Shown here one piece after another: positions 14,764 to 19,833 of a DNA stretch of 19,833 nt. A program made the position numbers and the translations under genes. How positions within the stretch are numbered: the first letter of the stretch is position 1; each line of letters begins with the position of its first letter. The DNA is from an uncultured Bacteroidales bacterium (GTDB lineage Bacteria > Bacteroidota > Bacteroidia > Bacteroidales > F082), in contig CALEMB010000039.1 of NCBI GenBank assembly GCA_937902805.1, forward strand, positions 1 to 19,833. The letters are read 5' to 3'. The notes under the pieces were generated by a model, which worked only from the letters and a program-made list of their open reading frames with translations, made no database searches and was not told the origin of the DNA.

Positions 14764-16205
14764 ATGAGTATAATCACCATAGGATAATTGAGAGAGTTGC
14801 TGTAGATTGCGGTCTTGATGCTTCTATTATAAAAGTCTTTTCAGAAGCAAGTGATTTCACAGATTTTTTCTTAAGTCCAACAAAATCAGCAAAAAACAAG
14901 TACTATTATTATCTCTACAATTATGAAATCACAATAAAAGGAACAAACACTTTAAGACTTAATCGCATAACAAAAAATGATTATGATTTAGGTATTAGAA
15001 TGCTCAAATGGAACAACTCTATTCGTTGTATGGAGAAGTCAGGAAAGAAATTATCGGATGGTTCATATTCACTTGAAGGATGGGACCCAAACAGTGATGA
15101 AAAAGAGTTTTTCTCTTCAATAAATGACAGAAAACGTTCTCCTAACGATATAGATTTTGATGAAATCAAAGAATTACTCACAGGTAGGCTCGATGGCTCC
15201 CGTGATAATATATTAGATACTGCAAACCAAAGTGACAATGTCGCTTTCCTTCATGCCATGGGTGCCATGGACGAGAATAAAGGTGATTCAAGAAACATAT
15301 TTGAGAGGCACCTTAAAAAATGCTTTTCTGAATATTTGTTTCTTGAAAAAGAAAAAGATGCCTTGTTTATGTTAGGCATAGCTTTTCATGGCATAATGGA
15401 TAGTTTCACACCATCACACATGGATTTTCAAAAATACTCCGAACAGGATATGGGGCTTCATGCTCAAGGAGATGTAATACCTATTCTAGGTTTCGATAAA
15501 GACGGAAAACTTTTATATGGGAATTCATTTGAACAAGAATTGGTTTATTTCGAACCTGGCCAAATCAAAAAGGAGATGGCATTCGTTCAACCTGTTTTTA
15601 GTCATATTAAACACTATGATAACAATGAGTTTTTGAATCCAGTTGATTATAGAATGCTACACATTTTTCTAATAATCAGTGATATTGAAGAATCAAATCC
15701 AAATCCAAAACCAAATGAGGACAATTGGAAGTATGTCAATAAAGATGAACTTTGGGAAGAACTAAAAGGGAAACCTCTTTCAGAAATAAATCAAAAACTT
15801 AAAAACAAGGATAAATACAGATTTGGCCCACAGTCCTATGTGTATTCAGAAGCAGCAATAAAGGTTATTTCTGAAATTTATCAGTTTATGTCCAAAGAGA
15901 GAGCAAAATGCAAAAGTTATGCGTATTACAAAGAAGAAAAGGGAAAAGAAAATGGAATAGTAGATAAGGCTCTAGACTATTGGAAGAGGGTTTATGATGG
16001 AAAAGAAAACATTATTGTTAGGGTTGATTATAGTAAAAAAGAAGGATACTCCATGAAGACTATCAGAGAAAAGCATATCGAATTATCATTATATTCCAAA
16101 GATAATGAATTGGATGAAAAGTATGAAAATTATAAAGAATCTAAAGAATATAAAGAATGGGTGGCACAACAATATGTCGATAGATTAAACAGATTAAAGG
16201 GCTGA
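14760..16205 (+). CDS. Putative effector with zinc phospholipase C-like motif
   Basis: A 481-residue protein without signal peptide or membrane helices. The N-terminus has HH at 6-7, A-x-x-x-G-L around 14-19 and ASDFTDFF (D32, D35). A His lies at 165 (FLHAMG). H210, D214 and H220 form H-x-x-x-D-x-x-x-P-x-H (FHGIMDSFTPSHMDF). This spacing of His/Asp is that of the zinc-dependent phospholipase C/P1-nuclease-like fold, where they bind catalytic zinc. The C-terminal part (about 300-481) is helical, Lys/Glu-rich and unknown. It overlaps the PAAR-like gene by 4 bp, as cargo genes often do, and is strongly AT-rich. Secretion via the tip is inferred. It could instead be a nuclease or a non-enzymatic adaptor. 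No separate immunity gene follows it. Confidence 0.55.
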   Translation: MNEYNHHRIIERVAVDCGLDASIIKVFSEASDFTDFFLSPTKSAKNKYYYYLYNYEITIKGTNTLRLNRITKNDYDLGIRMLKWNNSIRCMEKSGKKLSDGSYSLEGWDPNSDEKEFFSSINDRKRSPNDIDFDEIKELLTGRLDGSRDNILDTANQSDNVAFLHAMGAMDENKGDSRNIFERHLKKCFSEYLFLEKEKDALFMLGIAFHGIMDSFTPSHMDFQKYSEQDMGLHAQGDVIPILGFDKDGKLLYGNSFEQELVYFEPGQIKKEMAFVQPVFSHIKHYDNNEFLNPVDYRMLHIFLIISDIEESNPNPKPNEDNWKYVNKDELWEELKGKPLSEINQKLKNKDKYRFGPQSYVYSEAAIKVISEIYQFMSKERAKCKSYAYYKEEKGKENGIVDKALDYWKRVYDGKENIIVRVDYSKKEGYSMKTIREKHIELSLYSKDNELDEKYENYKESKEYKEWVAQQYVDRLNRLKG

Positions 16206-16249
16206 TGCAGCTTAAAGAATAACGCACTATTACTAAAAATAATACTAAA

Positions 16250-18448
16250 ATGCCAGGATCAGGAATAATTAATGCATCAACGTGTGACAAGAAAGACCCT
16301 GATTTATCTCAAAAAATTACGGATATTTACATCAGTGTTTTCTTTGATGGGACTGGTAATAACATGTACGAACAAGTGAATAAGGCAGAGAGACTAAGAA
16401 AGAAATTTGTCTCAAGGAATCCTTCATTCTTGTTTTCAATCCCCAATCTCTTTGATGTGGATTTATATGATGAGATGCATGATGAAGATTCAAAAAATGA
16501 CAATTCCAAATTTGAAGAGGAATATGGCGAGTCCTATAGATTACAGAAAGAACAGGCAGAATACGATTTTCATATAGATAGTTCTAAGGAGGGCAGGGGA
16601 AACAAAAAGTCGGTTAACGATAATAGTGGATGGAAGTATTCCAATGTGGCTGTAATGCGTTCTTTGGCAAAAAAGCATAATGATTGTACTTCAAGTGACG
16701 ATGGTATTATAGGTGTTAGCTATAATCTCTATATTGAAGGGGCAGGAAAGAACTGGAATGAGGGTTCTGATACGGTTGCATTAGGCATGGGTGTCAAAAA
16801 GCAAGGTGTTGTTGGGCTCGTGAGCAAAGCTGTTGTGTTTGTTCAACATTTTATTGATAGTAATGTTGATGAGTCAAGAAAACAAGAGATTAAAGTTCAT
16901 TTTGCAATATTTGGTTTTTCTCGTGGATCTACATGTGGAAGACTGTTTTCTTTTTTGGCCGTTAATAGTTCCACAACATACAATGGAAAAAAATATATAA
17001 AAAATGAATTGTCTGAATACTTGCCTCCATCTTTTGTAAAGGATGGGGATATAACTTTTCTAGAGGACTATAATAAAAAAAATATTACTGTAGATTTTTT
17101 AGGATTATATGACACTGTTTCGTCAATTGGATTTCTGCAAAAGTTTGATAACTCTACTAATTACGGCATCAATAACTATGTTCCATACAAGACCGAAAAA
17201 AATCATAAAGGCGACAAACGTGTTGCTTATGTAAATAGATTACATGGTTCAGATAATGAATATAATGAAATCATGAACAATGTCACAATCGCAAAGTATA
17301 CAGGACAAGTATTAAATCAGGCTGTAAGTGAACTGATACCTAATTATAGCACTGAATTATCGGATGCCGTTGATATTGTTTTGGATAATATGGAGTCATG
17401 GATGCCTCCTGTCGTTCTAAAAGGTCAAGAATTAAGAGACAGATTCTTCGGTGATGCAATAAACAATTTCCATCGTGATAATGTCAAAAACTATGGTCTT
17501 GACCCTTATACAAATAAAAACGTAAAACACACTTTTCAGATTAGCGCCATAGATGAATTTCGCGAGAACTTTGCCCTAGTAGATTTAGGCACAAAACTTA
17601 GCGAATGTCATTGTACTGAAATAATGATACCAGGATGTCATTCAGATATTGGAGGAGGATTTATGTATAATGATGAAATATCTAAGTATACCTTAAGGCG
17701 CAAAATATGTGATTTGGATACATTGATTAGTAGTTCAAGCGACCCCAGAAATGTAAATCATATTACATTCAAACCTGTTAGCCTTTCTACCATGAATAAT
17801 TTAGGATGGCTCACCCGTGATGAAATTGATGCAGAATTTGAAAAGAAAAAACGATTCAAGCTTGAGGATAACGGAAAACAAATAAAAAAAGTCGATGATG
17901 CTACAGAGGATACACCTGGACAGACTACATTTATTTTTCAGGATGATAAAAAAATTGAATTTGAACGGTTTGTAAAAGAGGGATATAGTAACATTGCTCT
18001 TAAATTGATGATAAATCGAGCAATTGGGTCTCATGGCTTAAATGGTTCGTCATCAACATGGCCAAAAAGATTTTTACCTTTCCAAAAGAATCTTCCACGA
18101 AGATTTGATTGTGATAAAGTCAATCAAGATCATATTTTGGATAGTATTAAGAAGAAGTGTACGAGTGCTGAGACAGTTAAAGAAGGCAACAGGTATTGGA
18201 TACTGTGTGATCCTGATAACTATCAAGATCTACGAAGAGAATATTTGCATTTCTCTTGTACAGACGAGTTAAACCCCGAACAGGGAATTCTTGATTATTC
18301 AACATGGGGCGCCAATGTTGGTAATCCACCCAATTGGCGCAAAATGAGCAATTATGGGTATCTTCTATGTCGTTTGGTTTATCGGGGCAATGCTGACGAT
18401 AATGACTTGCACTATATGAGTGAATATGGCAAGGGGGGTAACTTATAA
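16250..18448 (+). CDS. DUF2235 (Tle-type) lipase effector
   Basis: A 732-residue protein of the DUF2235 alpha/beta-hydrolase family, to which T6SS phospholipase effectors of the Tle1 group belong. Visible parts are: the N-terminal strand and loop VFFDGTGNN (D33), near the oxyanion hole; the nucleophile elbow GFSRG with S224; LGLYDTVSSIG with D288; and PGCHSDIGGG with H464. These give a complete Ser-Asp-His triad. Residues after about 520 are an unassigned C-terminal region. There is no signal peptide, consistent with T6SS delivery, where it would attack phospholipids of a competitor. It follows the PAAR-like and metal-motif genes and precedes a DUF2931 gene, an effector-immunity layout. The gene is AT-rich compared with the sheath genes. 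Confidence 0.82.
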   Translation: MPGSGIINASTCDKKDPDLSQKITDIYISVFFDGTGNNMYEQVNKAERLRKKFVSRNPSFLFSIPNLFDVDLYDEMHDEDSKNDNSKFEEEYGESYRLQKEQAEYDFHIDSSKEGRGNKKSVNDNSGWKYSNVAVMRSLAKKHNDCTSSDDGIIGVSYNLYIEGAGKNWNEGSDTVALGMGVKKQGVVGLVSKAVVFVQHFIDSNVDESRKQEIKVHFAIFGFSRGSTCGRLFSFLAVNSSTTYNGKKYIKNELSEYLPPSFVKDGDITFLEDYNKKNITVDFLGLYDTVSSIGFLQKFDNSTNYGINNYVPYKTEKNHKGDKRVAYVNRLHGSDNEYNEIMNNVTIAKYTGQVLNQAVSELIPNYSTELSDAVDIVLDNMESWMPPVVLKGQELRDRFFGDAINNFHRDNVKNYGLDPYTNKNVKHTFQISAIDEFRENFALVDLGTKLSECHCTEIMIPGCHSDIGGGFMYNDEISKYTLRRKICDLDTLISSSSDPRNVNHITFKPVSLSTMNNLGWLTRDEIDAEFEKKKRFKLEDNGKQIKKVDDATEDTPGQTTFIFQDDKKIEFERFVKEGYSNIALKLMINRAIGSHGLNGSSSTWPKRFLPFQKNLPRRFDCDKVNQDHILDSIKKKCTSAETVKEGNRYWILCDPDNYQDLRREYLHFSCTDELNPEQGILDYSTWGANVGNPPNWRKMSNYGYLLCRLVYRGNADDNDLHYMSEYGKGGNL

Positions 18449-18464
18449 AATAGGTGTTAGTCTT

Positions 18465-19520
18465 ATGAAATCATTTGAATACAGTGTAATTGGTACAGCT
18501 CATGAATTGTATATTACGGAGACACATTATGGTATTGTGTCTTTGAATGATGGCTCTCATACATGCATTCCTCAGCAATACCCGTTTTGTGGCCCTTGGG
18601 GTGAGAATACAGTGGAAATCGCTCCAATTCGAGAGATGTTGCCAATTCCGATTTTATTTGAAATAGCATACTTGTCGATTGTTGAGGAGAAATTTTATTA
18701 TTTGTCTGTTCCAATGAATACACATGTAATGGAAGACGTTTTCGAAAAATTCTCAAAGCAATCCTCGATAACTCCATATTACATTATGTTTGGTATGGCT
18801 CCCTATGGCGGAGTCGCATTATGGTTGGGCAATACTCAAAAACAGATACTTCTTGGCTGGCTAACATCTGAGGCGATAGACATTCCCATGAGTGAGTTTT
18901 TACCCCAACAACCAGACTTATTATTGCATGAGTATTGTATGGATTATATTAATAATGAATCTCATGTGAAAGAGAACCTCGAAACCAATGGTCTCCCGCC
19001 CCGCGACCTCTTCGACAACTACATGAAACAGTTCACCTACCGCTACTTGCCGCTATTTGAACATTGGGATGAAGATGAGGAGAAGTGGCAACCTTACGCA
19101 GAGGAAGAGCAAGAGGCGAAGCCTGAATTGGACTATATTGAGGAGGCTCTTTACGACGGCACCCACGACAAACTGCATGATGGTGGATTGCTCAATTATC
19201 ACGAAGCGGGCAAGCCAAAGAAACTGGCTGTGAAATGGCATATCAAGAAATCGGAGTATATGGCTTACTTTTGGTTTGAAGACGAGGCTGTTCGCGCCAT
19301 CTTTGACAAGTTCTATGGAATCCATCCCGAGACAAAAACCGACTTTATCATCCATGTTGACCCAATAAAGAAAAAGTATCAACTGTTTCTGTTTCGATAT
19401 GGGTTGCAAGAACCTCAAATCATTTCTGAGAAAACATATCAACTCATCGTCTTCAAGAATAAGTTTGAACATTTCCGTAGCGAGAACTATAACCAACCAC
19501 AAGGCGCTTGGATTTGGTAA
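18465..19520 (+). CDS. DUF2931-like protein, candidate lipase immunity protein
   Basis: A 351-residue protein from the ATG at 18465; an in-frame ATG at 18420 would overlap the lipase gene by 29 bp and is less likely. The first ~150 residues resemble DUF2931: a WGENT turn after the PFCGPWG segment, P-I-P-I-L-F-E-I-A-Y-L, EEKFYYLSVP, then APYGGVALWL. Family members are often encoded beside DUF2235 lipases and some are thought to be immunity proteins. The C-terminal ~180 residues are an acidic, aromatic-rich extension (from DNYMKQFTYRYLPLFEHWDE on) that is richer in GC. No signal peptide or lipobox is visible, unusual for an immunity protein to a periplasm-acting lipase. Immunity is inferred from position. 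Confidence 0.6.
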   Translation: MKSFEYSVIGTAHELYITETHYGIVSLNDGSHTCIPQQYPFCGPWGENTVEIAPIREMLPIPILFEIAYLSIVEEKFYYLSVPMNTHVMEDVFEKFSKQSSITPYYIMFGMAPYGGVALWLGNTQKQILLGWLTSEAIDIPMSEFLPQQPDLLLHEYCMDYINNESHVKENLETNGLPPRDLFDNYMKQFTYRYLPLFEHWDEDEEKWQPYAEEEQEAKPELDYIEEALYDGTHDKLHDGGLLNYHEAGKPKKLAVKWHIKKSEYMAYFWFEDEAVRAIFDKFYGIHPETKTDFIIHVDPIKKKYQLFLFRYGLQEPQIISEKTYQLIVFKNKFEHFRSENYNQPQGAWIW

Positions 19521-19559
19521 TACAAGATAATAAACAAAACATAAAATAAACTAAGCCAA

Positions 19560-19833
19560 ATGAAACGACATTTACTATTATTCACATTGCTTTTGCTAAT
19601 TTCGGGTGCAATGTATGGACAAATCAGGTCTTTATACCCCATCACTGTTCAAGCCGACTCACTCCAAGGGGAGGCTTATATTATCGTCGACGAACAACAT
19701 TTTACTGAATACATCTTCAATGAAGGGGACACTTGCAGGATACATGCTAATCCTTCTGAAAACTACACGTTTGTCAACTGGACAGAAAATGGCGAGTTGT
19801 TCTCTGAACAGGCTGAAGCGACCTTCATCGTGA
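19560..19833 (+). CDS. Exported protein with InlB-B-repeat-like segment (3' end outside window)
   Basis: The 91 codons visible begin with a clear signal peptide: MKR, then a leucine-rich core HLLLFTLLLLISGA and a likely cut near MYGQ at about residue 20. The following region contains FTEYIFNEGDTCRIHANPSE and YTFVNWTENGELFSE. That F-x-N-W-T-E-N-G pattern is typical of InlB B-repeat-like modules in secreted Bacteroidales proteins. It starts 39 bp after the DUF2931 gene, on the same strand with no visible terminator, so it may belong to the operon or begin a new unit. The role in T6SS is unknown; it could be an unrelated surface protein. Confidence 0.65.
   Translation, partial: MKRHLLLFTLLLLISGAMYGQIRSLYPITVQADSLQGEAYIIVDEQHFTEYIFNEGDTCRIHANPSENYTFVNWTENGELFSEQAEATFIV

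Noticed and set aside
1..19833. Mobile element, CRISPR array or tRNA attachment site
   Set aside because: No transposase or integrase motifs, no spaced direct repeats and no tRNA-like cloverleaf were seen on either strand.

Overview
The window looks like a piece of a Bacteroidales chromosome, probably Prevotellaceae-like. The basis is the TAnnTTTG-type -7 boxes, a UpxY-type NusG paralogue, DUF6922/AbiEii and DUF3791/DUF3990 gene pairs, and Bacteroidetes-style type VI secretion (T6SS) proteins. Species is not decidable from the sequence. Every gene I can support lies on the + strand. I see no tRNA, rRNA, CRISPR array or insertion sequence.

Left edge (1-1600): two small toxin-antitoxin-like modules, both apparently broken on the toxin side. 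The first is an intact DUF6922 protein with an AbiEii-type nucleotidyltransferase cut off after its N-terminal motif. The second is two DUF3791-like proteins flanking a DUF3990 protein of about half size.

First T6SS block (1750-7910): a promoter and a leader with two competing hairpins precede a UpxY-type antiterminator. Then come tssH/clpV (no middle domain, degenerate first ATPase site), tssB, tssC, two tssD/hcp genes and a third hcp-like gene ruined by frameshifts around a T9-(GT)3-G10 tract. A second ruined gene of unknown function follows (7909-8494).

Second T6SS block (8514-13508): this repeats the order of the first block in reduced form. It starts with the C-terminal remnant of a second UpxY protein (one nonsense codon), then a single 578-residue ORF that fuses TssB and TssC, two more tssD/hcp genes and a vgrG whose C-terminal needle is built of eight-residue repeats. 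This suggests duplication of antiterminator-sheath-tube, loss of the second antiterminator and gene fusion of the second sheath.

Effector cassette (13510-19520): a DUF4280 PAAR-like tip protein with an unrecognised C-terminal extension, a 481-residue protein with a zinc-phospholipase-C-like metal motif, a 732-residue DUF2235 (Tle-type) lipase with a complete Ser-Asp-His triad, and a DUF2931 candidate immunity protein. Most of this cassette is clearly more AT-rich than the flanks. The composition changes inside the PAAR-like gene and inside the immunity gene, which looks like cassette exchange. The window ends in the start of an exported protein with an InlB-B-repeat-like segment.

Inferred working: one ClpV serves two sheath types, and several Hcp variants form alternative tubes. 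VgrG plus the PAAR-like protein carry lipid-attacking cargo, and the UpxY protein keeps polymerase going through a long operon. Baseplate and membrane-complex genes (TssE, F, G, K and the Bacteroidetes TssN-R set) are not in this window and must lie elsewhere.
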